Positions 9,581 to 18,932 are shown, numbered from the stretch's first letter. The stretch is DNA of 18,932 bases from Hypholoma sublateritium FD-334 SS-4 (GCA_000827495.1 KN817519.1:1026445-1045376); one strand, 5' to 3'. The notes: generated by a model from the sequence alone, not told the origin. Translations and numbers: made by a program.

Positions 9581-11401
9581 TTGGTATATTCGAACCATAT
9601 TTCCCCACCTGGGCCTTTTGGTATATTACAACCATATTCCATTGACGACGACGTATGGTTCCCCCAGACCATAGTGAGCTATAAATAGTTTGTGGCATCG
9701 GTGTATCATAAATAGTACAATATCCCCACCTGCGCGGACCGGTATAGATGTTGATATGTATCTGGGCGGTGCGCTGGGTGGCTGTGGTGCATTGGTGGTG
9801 CATGCCGAGGGCTGTAGCGAGAGCGCGTACGAACCACGTCCGCTTTTATTATGCATTCTCGCGAGGCGTTGATCCGCTGTGGAATGTTGTGGATATTGAG
9901 GCATTTCCACCAGTCAGATCAGCGAGGTGCGCCCCGCCCCGCCCCCATCCTGCGATGCCCCGGACATATGGTTCTGCATGGCCCTCTTGATTATTATATA
10001 TGGTGTTGGACGACCATGTTCTCTCAGTGTTGATATATAGGTTTTAACGACCATGCCTTTCATGCGGACATTTGGTTCTCTCTGACTACTATTCTATTTC
10101 AAGGCATACAGTTCTGTACGACCGTATTCCGATGATGGTGACATTTGATTCCTGAAAACTACAGGCTATTAATAAATGCAACATAGAACACCCCAACCAA
10201 GCCGCCATGGAAACGGGTAATAAAGCCGGCGGCGTCCATTACGCTCGCGCGCGTGCTGTTGAACTGTTGCGGGGGAGTCTGCACCGGCCACTGCGTACAG
10301 TCAGATCAGCGCACCCCGGACGAATGGTTTTAAAGCCGTGGGCGGGACTGCATCGGCCGGCGGTCAGTAACATGCACAGTTGGCAGGTCATATGGTTCTG
10401 CATGACTATGTCTCTCTGATAATGACATATGGTTTTGTAGAACCATATTCACTCAATGATGAGACTTGGTCCTCTCCAACTGAAATTCTATTTCAAGGCA
10501 AATGGACTTGTACAACCATATTGTACTGATACAGTCATTTGGTTCCGACAGGCTACAGGCTATAAATAAAGACAGCCCTGCCAAGCCCGGGGCCTGGGCC
10601 GTGTGCACATCGAAAAGCCGGCGGCGCGCCAGCGTGGTCTGTGCGCATGCGCGCCTATGCGCATGGGCGTTTGAGCTGCATTGAACTGCTGTAGCTATGG
10701 GAGGGAACTCTGCACCGACCAGCGGTCACTAAACTGGAGTCCCCTCGTATGGTTCTGACTGACCACTTCCCTTTGATGGTTATATATGATTTTTCAGAAC
10801 CATACTTACTCAGTGATGAGATTTAGTCCTCTGAACCTAAAGTATTATTTTAAGACATCTGGTTTCGTACGACCGTAATTAGCTGTTGATAGTATTTGGT
10901 TCTTAGAAACTACATGCTATTAATAAAGACAGCACGCGCCAAGCCGGTCCCCACTGCACAAGCAGGACCATATTCCCTGCGCCTTCTGTAACACCTACCT
11001 CCTCCCGCACCACCATTGTGCCGCAAGCATGACCCGGTTATCAGGCGCATGTGTCGCCTCTGCTGTATCTACACACACGGAGAGGATTAACGCCGGCGTC
11101 GCGCTCACATGATGTAGATGGAGGCGCGCGGGAACTCGACGAAAGCAAGGCATATGGGTTTGAATGGCCATATTGAAATATGGTCATACGAGACCATAGC
11201 TGACCATAGCTTTGTGATGTCGACATGTAATTTACTACGACCATATTCTCGTCATATAGATTCCGATAATTGATGTATTACCTTGGTGATGACGTATGGT
11301 CTCGCCCGACCATATTCTCCTGATAGCGGCATACGGTCTTGCTCAACCATATATCCTTGATAACAACATATGGTTCTATCCGATTACAGGTCTATAAATA
11401 G
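9390..11401 (+). promoter_or_regulatory. Six TATA-like boxes in the same direction
   Basis: TATA-like elements occur at 9390-9401 (TCTATAAAAA), 9679-9688 (CTATAAATAG), 10164-10176 (GGCTATTAATAAA), 10558-10570 (GGCTATAAATAAA), 10915-10927 (TGCTATTAATAAA) and 11389-11401 (GGTCTATAAATAG). All but the first follow a run of dyad monomers. Two are followed by GACAGC. They could be core promoters of a repeated transcription unit, but AATAAA is also a polyadenylation signal, and nothing in the sequence decides between these. Confidence 0.4.
9581..11400. repeat. Array of 36-37 bp palindromic monomers in higher-order blocks
   Basis: Degenerate monomers of about 36-37 bp repeat a dyad of the type ATGGTT-N5-8-RACCAT followed by a TTCNCTGATGATGA-like spacer. 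Clear dyads lie at 9582-9598, 9618-9634, 9654-9673, 10000-10017, 10427-10448, 11176-11196, 11295-11314 and 11331-11352. Larger blocks start with ATATGGTTCTG or TATGGTTCTG at 9965, 10390 and 10748. Each has five or six monomers in matching order (the middle one reads ATTCTATTTCAAGG in two blocks), then CTACAGGCTATWAATAAA, then a GC-rich part of up to 220 bp with GCCAAGCC and CTGCACCG. Flanking partial blocks lie at 9581-9690 and 11150-11400. No gene overlaps it. The short open frames inside are not convincing. Confidence 0.8.
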
Positions 11402-12613
11402 TGTCGTGGTGTGGCGTACGTACCGAATGGTGCGTGGTGTTCATAATGATTTCATCTCCCATGGCCGCAAGTCCATCCCCCTTCTTGGCGAGTATTCAGG
11501 CAGATTATAGCTCACAAATACTATGATATTACATCAAAGCTGATGATGCATCCACCGAGCTGATGATCTGTCCACCGAGCTGATGATTGTCTACCTATCT
11601 AATCTGAGGATCTATCCAGCTAACTACAGGTAAGCTAGTTAAGCTACAGTTAAGTAGATCCCAGTTAAGCGGGCGCAATGTACGTAGCGGTTTCATCAGC
11701 AATGCGGTGTGTGAAGTTAGTAGTGATGCACAGGTCGATTTAACGTACTTTAGTGATTGCACTTATACGAGGAATATGGTGCGACTCTGTGAAGTTGCTG
11801 ATCATGGTCAAAGTTGAAGAAGCGGTAAGACGCCTGCCGATGAACTCCGAGTCTGCCGAATCTTTAGGTTGCCGTTTAGCCAGTGTACACAAAGTGTACA
11901 TATTTAATGTGTAACTCTCCAATACATCGTCTTGGAAATTTCCTCTACAGGTTGAAACTTGAACTGTTGATATACATATCACCGCTGTTAGAAAGACAAT
12001 GAGTTTTTGTCTCAAACGCTGCTGTTAATTTAATCCAACGTTCAACGCCTATCACTGACGCCCCTCAAAAAGTAAGTCCCCTGTCACGGTGCCCAACCGC
12101 GCCCGAGACGCCTCCGTCCCCTAACATACATACCCTGCCTAACTTACGATGTACTATGCACATCCTGCCACCGATGCCTGAGCCGCAAGGCTGTCCACCA
12201 TACACCCCAATCCTCATTGTACTTAAACGGCTTGACCAATGACGGCGCTGCGGTGGGTTTCGGGAAATGCGAGCACCGATTATAAGGCGCGCAAGGCCAA
12301 CAAACCTCTTCTGCAATCTGCTCTTCTATGACGCAATCGACGCAGTCAGCGGCACGCCGTGCAACGTGCTACACCCACAGGTTTGTGAGTACGAAACGTC
12401 TTTTCGTCATAAATATTTCTGCTGTGGTGTAGTAGCGTCCGAGCTAACATTCTGTCATAATATTGAGGGAGCAAGAAACGCAAGTCATGATAAGATTACA
12501 CTTGTAGTTGTCTCGCCGCTAAGTATGTAAACGGGATTGACCGGCTCAAAGAACTTGGGCTTGAAAACTGTCAAGCTTCCAGGGAAGTGCCATAGATCTG
12601 AATTATTGGCCAC
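11401..12613. other. Gene-free region downstream of the first P450
   Basis: This holds three 20-bp direct repeats (11539-11595), a stretch with recurring GTTAAGC near 11635-11670, and a C-rich segment at about 12060-12240. A plus-strand ATTATAAGGCGCGC at about 12278-12291 lies upstream of an ATG at 12328 that opens only 33 codons before a stop, with a GTGAGT donor-like site after 19 codons. That could be a promoter and first exon, but no second exon was found. The 3' UTR of the P450 should occupy the right end. Confidence 0.4.
11539..11595. repeat. Three 20-bp tandem repeats
   Basis: Units at 11539, 11559 and 11579 begin GCTGATGAT. The first two end in TCCACCGA and differ in three positions; the third diverges after its first half. 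They are non-coding as far as can be seen. Confidence 0.85.
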
Positions 12614-14810
12614 TCAAACGCTAGTATTCTTCTCGGCTTGAATGAAATCTTTGTAGACCTGGGATCGAGGCAGTATCGAGCATTTAAACTCTTCTTTGAC
12701 CCTATATTGGTTGAAGATTGGAATCACTCTCAAAATACTGTGGTCAATGACTGACGTGATTAAGCCCTCGGTACGATATTCGCCGTTTAGCTCGATTTCG
12801 TTGCCGAATTCGTCCTTTGCTTTCCCGATATTGAAGCAGGAAAGAGTAGATGCCATCATAAACCACACCTGCATGTAAGTTGTGAACCACACCGTGACAC
12901 CTTAGGGTTTATGCATTATGAGCTAGCTTACAACAGAGCTTGCGACTGCTTTTCCAACACAGATTCTGCAAACGATTATGGCGTTATCCTGGATTTCTCG
13001 TGAACAAGGATATGGACTTGCCTCCGTCCGAAGCCATAACTCAAAATACGATTGTTCTTATCTAAATTCCCGTTTTCGTCAAAAAATCGTTCGGGCTTGA
13101 AGGCAAATGGTTCAGGATAGACATCTTCATCATGATTCATTGCCCTACATGATATTAATCTTTATCAAGGCGGAAGTAAGGAAAGATAGGCTGGTAAGTG
13201 CATACGGACCATATATTTCCAAGTACAGTTGTTCCTGCTCGCGGGAAATACATCAGAAGGCAGGCCGAGAAACATATGATATAGCAGGTACCCTTTGGAA
13301 TGAAATATCCCTTGTAATAGTCATCTTCGGTCAGCGCATGCGGAATCACAGGAACCGACTGGTTCCATCGCATGACCTCTCGGTATATCGCTTCAAGATA
13401 GGGAAGCGACGGCCGATCGTCGAATTCTGGCAAGCGCGTCGAGCCGATGATCTGGTCAATTTCGGCCTGCGCCTTCCTCTGCACCTCGGGATGTTTGGCC
13501 ATTAAGTAGAAAAAGGTGGACGTAACGGCTATCGTCTATTGTACCGGCTCTAAGATGTTTGATTTGCGTATGAAGTTGGAGATTGTCACATACCGTATCA
13601 GTGGCCCCTGGATGCCAGGTCTGGGTTAGCTTCGATAAAGTATGTCTAATGGAAGGTGTAGTGCACCAGCATAAGTCGTAAATGCGACGTCTTGCATCGC
13701 CTTCTCTTCCTCCTCACCAGCTTGGGATGTGCTTGGCTTCTCAATAAAATTCGTCATCAGAGAAGGGACAGCGGCTCCGTTTTTCTGCGTTAACATGCGG
13801 TCAGGTTTAAGTTCATACAGAGAAAATGTGGGTCGGCACGCACGATAGAGGTCTTCGCAAAATTTAGCATTGATTCTTGCATGTACTTCATCAACCCCTC
13901 AGCTTCAGCGGCAGCCTTGCGTGAGGTCATAAGTCCGGATAGCCAAAGAGGAATATGAGCAAGAAACGGAAAAAGATTAATGATGGATGCGTCAGGTGTA
14001 AGCAAGCTACCGGCCAGAAGAAGGGAGTGGTTGGCGGCGGTGATCAGAGGATCGTCGACAGATTTCATTTGATATCCGTACATAATGGATACTGCGAATG
14101 AGATAGACAACCTATTCACGGGGCATGTCATCAGAGCTGAGGTTCAATGGAATCTCAGATAGAGAGATACGTACATCTTATTATGGGAGGCAAAGTTGTT
14201 GGGGGTCTCCAACAACGCCAAAAGAAAGTCGTGGACCTTTTCGCGTATGATAGGCCGATAATTCTTCGCGGACTCATAGTTGAAATGCTGCTGGCATATT
14301 CTCCGACATAAACGCCAGTAGTTTCCGTACGGCATTAACGAAACCATCCCTTCCCACCCTACTCTGAGATACAAGATAATTGGTCAAATATCCAGAAAGG
14401 ATTGGATGGACAAAAATCCTCACAGTTTGATCATTGGTATATGAGGCCTATCAGAATAGATCTTCGCTCGTTTCTCGAACAGCTCGTCTGCATCAGCATG
14501 TTTATTGACGACCAAAATATTGTTTCCAAACGCTGTCGCGAAGCATATACCGCCTGTTTGTTCCAGTCAGAAATTTCGGATAGCGCGAAAAGCAGATTCT
14601 CTTACTTTGGTACTTCTTGCTCCACTTTGCGTACTCTGGCCCTGGCTCCTTCATCTGAAGGTCAAGAATATTTCCTACAATTGGTAATGGCTTGGGGCCC
14701 GGGGCGTAAGGACCATTCTTCTGTTGAGAGCTTAGGTATTTGGCAATAGTCTTGAGCAGGATGACTATGAGCAGCGGAGCGCTCAAAGAAATTAACGAGG
14801 TCGCATCCAT
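12614..14810 (-). CDS. Cytochrome P450 monooxygenase, intact
   Basis: Twelve exons, complement(join(12614..12701, 12756..12868, 12932..12965, 13022..13144, 13210..13234, 13292..13535, 13594..13607, 13667..13784, 13844..14111, 14175..14363, 14424..14553, 14606..14810)), give 516 aa, a normal length for a microsomal P450. Residues about 6-26 form an N-terminal membrane anchor, followed by a proline-rich hinge (APGPKPLP). The C-helix WxxxR is W128-R132. The I-helix reads AGATDTT at 303-309, ExxR is E361-R364, PERF is at 415-418, and the heme signature YGFGRRICVG has the ligand Cys441, with Tyr in the place of the usual Phe. It should be an ER-bound haem-thiolate oxygenase needing a P450 reductase; the substrate is unknown. 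It resembles the large OrdA-like (CYP64/CYP5144-type) P450 groups of Agaricomycetes, but the family assignment is tentative. The ATG at 14810 is chosen because it starts directly before the anchor. A tandem paralogue lies 1.5 kb upstream. Confidence 0.93.
12966..13021 (-). other. GC-AG intron inside the heme signature (P450 copy 1)
   Basis: A 56-nt intron starts with GCAAGT after CGGAG and ends in TTTGCAG. Only this splice restores R-R-I-C-V-G across codon 439; no GT donor in the neighbourhood does. The donor context AG|GCAAGT is the typical one for GC-AG introns. Confidence 0.88.
13594..13607 (-). other. 14-nt microexon encoding the I-helix motif (P450 copy 1)
   Basis: Fourteen bases flanked by 59-nt and 58-nt introns encode G-A-T-D-T of the AGATDTT oxygen-activation motif. 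Its boundaries are CCAG on the left and GTATGT on the right in transcript sense. The paralogue has a microexon of equal length at 17315-17328. Confidence 0.88.
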
Positions 14811-16319
14811 GATTTCAGAGTTCAGCCCGAGGAGCAGAGGCACTAGGGGGCGTCCAAATATTTTGCCCTAGTTATACGATAACGACTTGCGACCTGTAGT
14901 GCCTAGTCCCACGAGAACCTACATCAACTAAACGAGCGGGCTTTCCTTGTTTCCCACCTCCGCCGGAGATTTGGTTCTTTTGCGTACACGGTATGGAAGT
15001 TTAGCGATTAGGAACTGCATACGCAATAATTCTCGCTTTCATCCGTGTCGGACCCAAGATCTCGGTTCTAAGATGTTTCGTAGACATGTTAAGGCTGAAC
15101 TCGGATCTGCACACATTTCCAACATAAGCGCATATGAATCGTGAGTCGTCTTTCGTGGTGACTTGTACATGGGTGCTTGTTATGAATAGAACCCACTGAA
15201 AACTGAAGCTCCAATGAGAGAAGTCGAACAGTGTAACATCATACACTGTGCACGAATAATATGTTAAGTACATGAATTTACGAATATCTATATAGTATTC
15301 TCACCTCATGGTGTTTCTGGCAGGATTCCTGTGATAATGGCATCTTCTTACGCAGGATTTGCCAGAGAGGACCCGATAGGTACATGCCGTACAGAGCTCA
15401 TGCGAGAACATGGGAGTCATCTGATTATTTTACTGGTTGGGTGGCGGACTGACGGTTCAACGTAACGAGTGTCCTAGTATAAGCGGGTGCTTCTTAATAT
15501 TTTCAGAAGACCCCTGCAATCAACTGGTGAGAACTGGAGCTCATGAACAACGGCGAACATACTATGATATGGTAAGGGAACGCGAACTCGCGAAACATCA
15601 TGACATTCCGAGTCTGACGGGACGGGGAGCGCGCTGTTCATATTCTTATTGCGCGTGAAGGTTTTTAGATCAAAGAATAAACTTGTTGCAGGGATAGTAA
15701 GTAGTGCAATACGAAACTTCTTCATAGTTCGAGTTGAAAGAGGTAAGGCGGCGGCGGTTGCCACTGTAGGCCACTGTACTCTGCTGTCTTTCTCACGGTA
15801 TGATCTCGATCGGGTGGCGCGTAATTTTGGATCTCCCATCTCTTTGCAAAATTCGCTCAGTGGCCACTGCGTAAACCCTCAAAATAGAACGCCAACTTGT
15901 CGCAAGCCGCAGATTTGAATACAATCTCAGGCTGTCCAGCGCGCATCGCCGACGCCCACCTGAAAAAAGCAGCATTTGAGACACGCCCACTGTAGCCGCT
16001 GAATATACATGCCTTGCCCACGACGTACCCCGTCTTTCCGCCAGCGCCCGAGCTGTAAATCTTTCCAGGTGGAGCGCCAGTGCAACCCGCTGCACTCCCG
16101 GGCCTGTCAGTGTCTTTCCATCTGACTCATCCATCGTATGGAGTCCGAGAGTCGTGACGTCCGCATTGAATATTGAGGGGACATCAAATAGAAGTCATAC
16201 AATGACAGAGCACTTGTTTTACTGCTATGAGAATTCTACTGGCCAGTTTAACTTTGCTCCAACTCGCATTCTACCGCATCAAGGCCATTCCAGGGTAGTG
16301 CTATAAGTCTATAGAACTT
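14811..16319. other. Intergenic region between the two P450 copies
   Basis: This is the promoter region of the intact P450 on the left and the 3' flank of the truncated copy on the right. Two ATG-started minus-strand frames of 113-121 codons occur (15474-15839, 15793-16134). They overlap each other, resemble nothing, and are judged to be chance. No repeat, TE or RNA gene was seen. Around 16280-16310 a CCAGGGTAGTGCTATAAGTC stretch resembles the 3' flank of copy 1 near 12579-12599, so the duplicated unit includes 3' UTR sequence. Confidence 0.45.
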
Positions 16320-18430
16320 TTAAACAGCTGCTCCAACGCTGGTATCCTTCTCAGCTAGGATGATATCTCTGTGGGTCTGGGATCGAGGCAGGATCGAGCA
16401 TTTATATTCTGTTTTGTGCCTACTCATATTGGTGTATCAGTTTACAGTAGAATCACTCTCAAATACTCTGCTTAGTGACTTACGTGATTAAGCCTTCTGT
16501 ACCATATTCGCCGTTCGGCTCGACTTCGTTCCCGAATTCGTCCTTTGCTTTCCCAATATTGAAGGAGGCAAGAGTACACGCCATTGTAAGCCACACCTGT
16601 TTGAAATTATATGTTGTGAGACATACGCCTGGGGGTACATGCACGACCAAGCTGGCTCACAAATGAACTGGCGACTGCTTTTCCAACGCAAATTCTGGAG
16701 ATAATCATGTCGTTGCGCTGGATGTTTCGTGTACCATGATGTAGACTTGCCTTCGTCCAAAGCCATAGTTCAAGATACGATCATTCTTGTTCAATTCACC
16801 ATTTTCTTCGAAAAATCGTTCGGGCTTGAAAACAAATGGTTCGGCATAGATGTTTTCATCGTGGTTCATTGCCCTAAAAATTATGAATATCTGTCAACTG
16901 CAAAGGTGAGAAACGGGAGGCTGTCAAACGAACCATACGTTTCCAAAGACAGCGGTTCCTTGTAATGAGAAAGTATAAGATGACAGGCCAGAAAAGGCAA
17001 AGTATAGTGCGCACCCTTCGGAATGAAATATCCTTTATAATAATCGTCTTCAGTTGATGTATGCGGCAAGGCCAAAGGCAGTGACTGGTTCCAGCGCATG
17101 ACCTCCCGGTATATCGCTTCGAGATAGAGAAGCGCCGGCCGATCTTCGAACTCTGGCAAGCGCGACGAGACGATGACCCGGTCAATTTCCGCCTGCGCTT
17201 TCCTCTGCACCTCGGGGTGTGTGGCCATCAAGTATAAAAAGGTGGATGTGAAGGCTATCGTCTGTCCTACCAGCACTGAGGAGAGTGCCGCATGTATTAG
17301 CGCTCGACACGTACCGTTCCAGTTGCACCTGAACGCCGTGCGACGATTAGCTCTGGTAGATTTGGCCCAGTGCAAGGCATATAACGTACCAGCATAAGTT
17401 GTGAGAGCGACATCTTGCATCGCCTTCTCTTTCTCTGGGGATGCTGGTGACGTGATGTGCTTCTCCACGAAGTCCGTCATGAGCGAAGGGACGGCAGTTC
17501 CGCTTTTCTGCATCGACATGAGGTCAGGGTCAGATTCACGGCCGCAGTATATGCGCCGGTACGCACAATAGAGCCGTTCACGAACATGAGCATCGACTCC
17601 TGCATGTACTTCACCAACTCCTCAGCTTCAGCGGCTACTCTGCGCGATTTCATAGGGCCAGACAACCAGAGTGGAATGCGAGCAAGAAAAGGAAAAAGGT
17701 TGACGATGGATCCATTAAGTGTAACCAAGCCAGCGGCCAGAAAAAGAGAGCGATTGGCGGCGGCGATTAGAGGATCATCGACGGATTTTATTTGATATCC
17801 ATACATGATAGATGTTGTGAATGAAGTAGATAACCTATTCATCAGGCGCATTATTAGATTGAGCCCAAATCATGCAGTAAATGGAGAGAGACGTACATCT
17901 TATTATGGGAAGCAAAGTTATCCGGGCTCTCAAGCAAGGCCGAAAGATAGAGATGGACTTTTTCATACATAATGGGTCGATAATTCTTTGCGGATTCATA
18001 GTTGAAATGCTGCTGAAATATTCTCCGGCATAATCGCCAGTAGTTTCCATATGACATTAGCGAGATCATCCCTCGCCATCCTACTCTAACATACCAAATA
18101 AAACGTCAATTATCCAGTATAATATTCGACAGATAGAACAGACCCTTACAGTTTGATCATTGGTACGTAAGACCTGTCAGAATAAATCTTTGCTCGCTTT
18201 TCAAACAGCTCATCTGCGTCGGTCTGTTTATTCAATATCAAAAGATTGTTCCCAAACGCTGTCGCAAAGCATATACTGCCTGATTATTTGAGTTAGAAAA
18301 AGCGTGCAGGACAAGTAAAGTCTCTCATACTCTGGTACTTCTTGCTCCACTCGGCATATCCTGGCCCCGGCTCCTGAATCTGAAGATCGAGTATATTCCC
18401 TATGATTGGGAGTGGCTTGGGGCCGGGAGG
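16320..18430 (-). pseudogene. Cytochrome P450 paralogue, 5' end lost
   Basis: Exons complement(join(16320..16419, 16484..16596, 16661..16694, 16751..16873, 16934..16958, 17015..17261, 17315..17328, 17390..17507, 17567..17834, 17897..18085, 18150..18279, 18331..18430)) leave 486 codons in frame with no internal stop. It matches copy 1 from PGPKPLP onward: WRLCR, EVMR, FKPERF and YGFGRRICVG are all present. Homology stops at 18430. The frame continues upstream without ATG to an in-frame TGA near 18487, so the start and membrane anchor are missing. The I-helix microexon encodes AGATGTT, with Gly where copy 1 has the conserved Asp of the proton-relay acid-alcohol pair. Otherwise the frame is clean, pointing to recent loss or to a start supplied from outside the window. 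It is called a pseudogene on the missing 5' end; a functional gene with a distant first exon is the alternative. Confidence 0.75.
16695..16750 (-). other. GC-AG intron inside the heme signature (P450 copy 2)
   Basis: A 56-nt intron has donor AG|GCAAGT and acceptor CTCCAG, at the same codon and of the same length as in copy 1. It is needed to form R-R-I-C-V-G. It shows that the GC donor predates the duplication. Confidence 0.87.
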
Positions 18431-18932
18431 GTCACTGTGAAGGTCACTTAGGTTGATGTTTAACCAATGGTAGGTTGAACGTCAACTATGATCCAAATTT
18501 TGGATGAAATTTTGGATGAATGGATTCAACCTATTTTTCGGGTTGAATCCCAATCTATTTTGTCAACCAAAAACATGCTGAAAATCAGCAAGAATATCCT
18601 TAAGCTCAAGTTCATTAATATTGGTTCTCTGAGACGGATTCCAAGTTCACATTTTACTTGCTTTGTGGGCCACTGCATGGCATGGCTACGAGTCTTTTTT
18701 GATGATTTTTTTTGTTATTGTATCCATTTATATGTGCAAATAATGATCTATTCTGTGCCAATGCAACTACAACAGACACAATATCCATTATCTGGCCACA
18801 CAGAATAATTTATTTAGACATCTGCATTTGATCTGCATGATTTTACAAGACTTGTGCATATATTTTTGAGGCACACAATATCCTTTCATTTTATTCTTCA
18901 ACTTTCTAATGTCAGACTTCAACTTTGCAACC
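18431..18932. mobile_element. AT-rich putative insertion, right end outside window
   Basis: At 18430/18431 P450 homology ends and clearly AT-richer sequence begins with GTCACTGTGAAGGTCAC. It contains interspersed GGTTGA/TCAACC motifs, a near-palindrome ATCCAAATTTTGGAT (18491-18505) and a 12-bp tandem repeat AAATTTTGGATG (18495-18506, 18507-18518). A CACTG start could suit a CACTA-type element, but no second terminus, target-site duplication or transposase is visible. The 106-codon plus-strand frame at 18488-18808 looks like chance in AT-rich DNA. A rearrangement breakpoint instead of a transposon is equally possible. Confidence 0.4.

Noticed and set aside
9581..11400. Possible CRISPR array because of regularly spaced palindromic repeats
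   Set aside because: Repeats are degenerate, spacers are also repeated, there are no cas genes and the genome is clearly eukaryotic.
11740..12015. 91-codon minus-strand frame with a hydrophobic beginning, like a small secreted protein
   Set aside because: It begins at a TTG, an in-frame TAA lies a few codons upstream, and there is no ATG before the hydrophobic part. It could only be an internal exon, and no partner exon was found.
12267..12530. TATA-like element followed by an ATG and a donor-like site on the plus strand
   Set aside because: The frame is only 33 codons, and no downstream exon with a matching phase was convincing; kept only as a remark in the intergenic entry.
15474..16134. 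Two minus-strand frames of 121 and 113 codons between the P450 genes
   Set aside because: They overlap each other in different frames, show no domain or splice evidence, and lie where the P450 promoter and 3' flank should be.
18488..18808. 106-codon plus-strand frame with ATG
   Set aside because: It lies in AT-rich sequence with tandem repeats, matches nothing known and its composition looks like chance translation.

Overview
The window looks like nuclear DNA of a filamentous basidiomycete, most likely an Agaricomycete. The main evidence is gene structure: five genes or gene remnants can be traced, and four are interrupted by short introns of about 49-65 nt with GT-AG (twice GC-AG) borders, the density and size usual in that group. 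Two tandem cytochrome P450 genes with fungal microsomal features fit this. No tRNA, rRNA, CRISPR array or bacterial-type operon was seen. All gene models were spliced by eye from the genomic sequence and none has transcript support.

Layout from left to right. (1) 302-1111, minus: a 269-aa unrecognised protein with a 27-residue tandem repeat. (2) 1958-2733, minus, five exons: a 185-aa protein with two copies of the RNase H1 N-terminal (hybrid-binding, 'viroplasmin'-type) domain, each split by an intron at the same place. (3) 3752-7724, plus, 15 exons: a 1062-aa unrecognised protein whose middle is built from eleven consecutive 3n exons, all bounded by phase-2 introns, several visibly duplicated from each other. 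(4) 8107-9151, minus, two exons: a 330-aa unrecognised protein, convergent with gene 3. (5) About 9390-11400: gene-free DNA made of degenerate 36-37 bp monomers with a central dyad (TATGGTT...AACCATA), arranged in larger blocks that end in a TATA-like box, always in the same direction. (6) 12614-14810, minus, 12 exons: an intact 516-aa cytochrome P450. (7) 16320-18430, minus: a tandem paralogue of that P450, open through all later exons but cut off abruptly in exon 1, losing its start codon and membrane anchor. (8) 18431-18932: AT-rich DNA of different character, probably the edge of an insertion, running off the window.

The P450 pair is a clear tandem duplication at about 3.7 kb spacing: nine of eleven comparable exons have identical lengths, and both copies share a 14-nt microexon over the I-helix motif, a 25-nt microexon and a GC-AG intron inside the heme-ligand signature. 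No biosynthetic partner genes are visible, so a metabolic cluster cannot be claimed. Genes 1, 3 and 4 resemble no family I recognise. They share a tendency to internal repetition or acidic, disordered tails, as lineage-specific fungal genes often do. The most unusual structures are the symmetric exon-cassette gene and the phased palindrome array with repeated TATA-like boxes.
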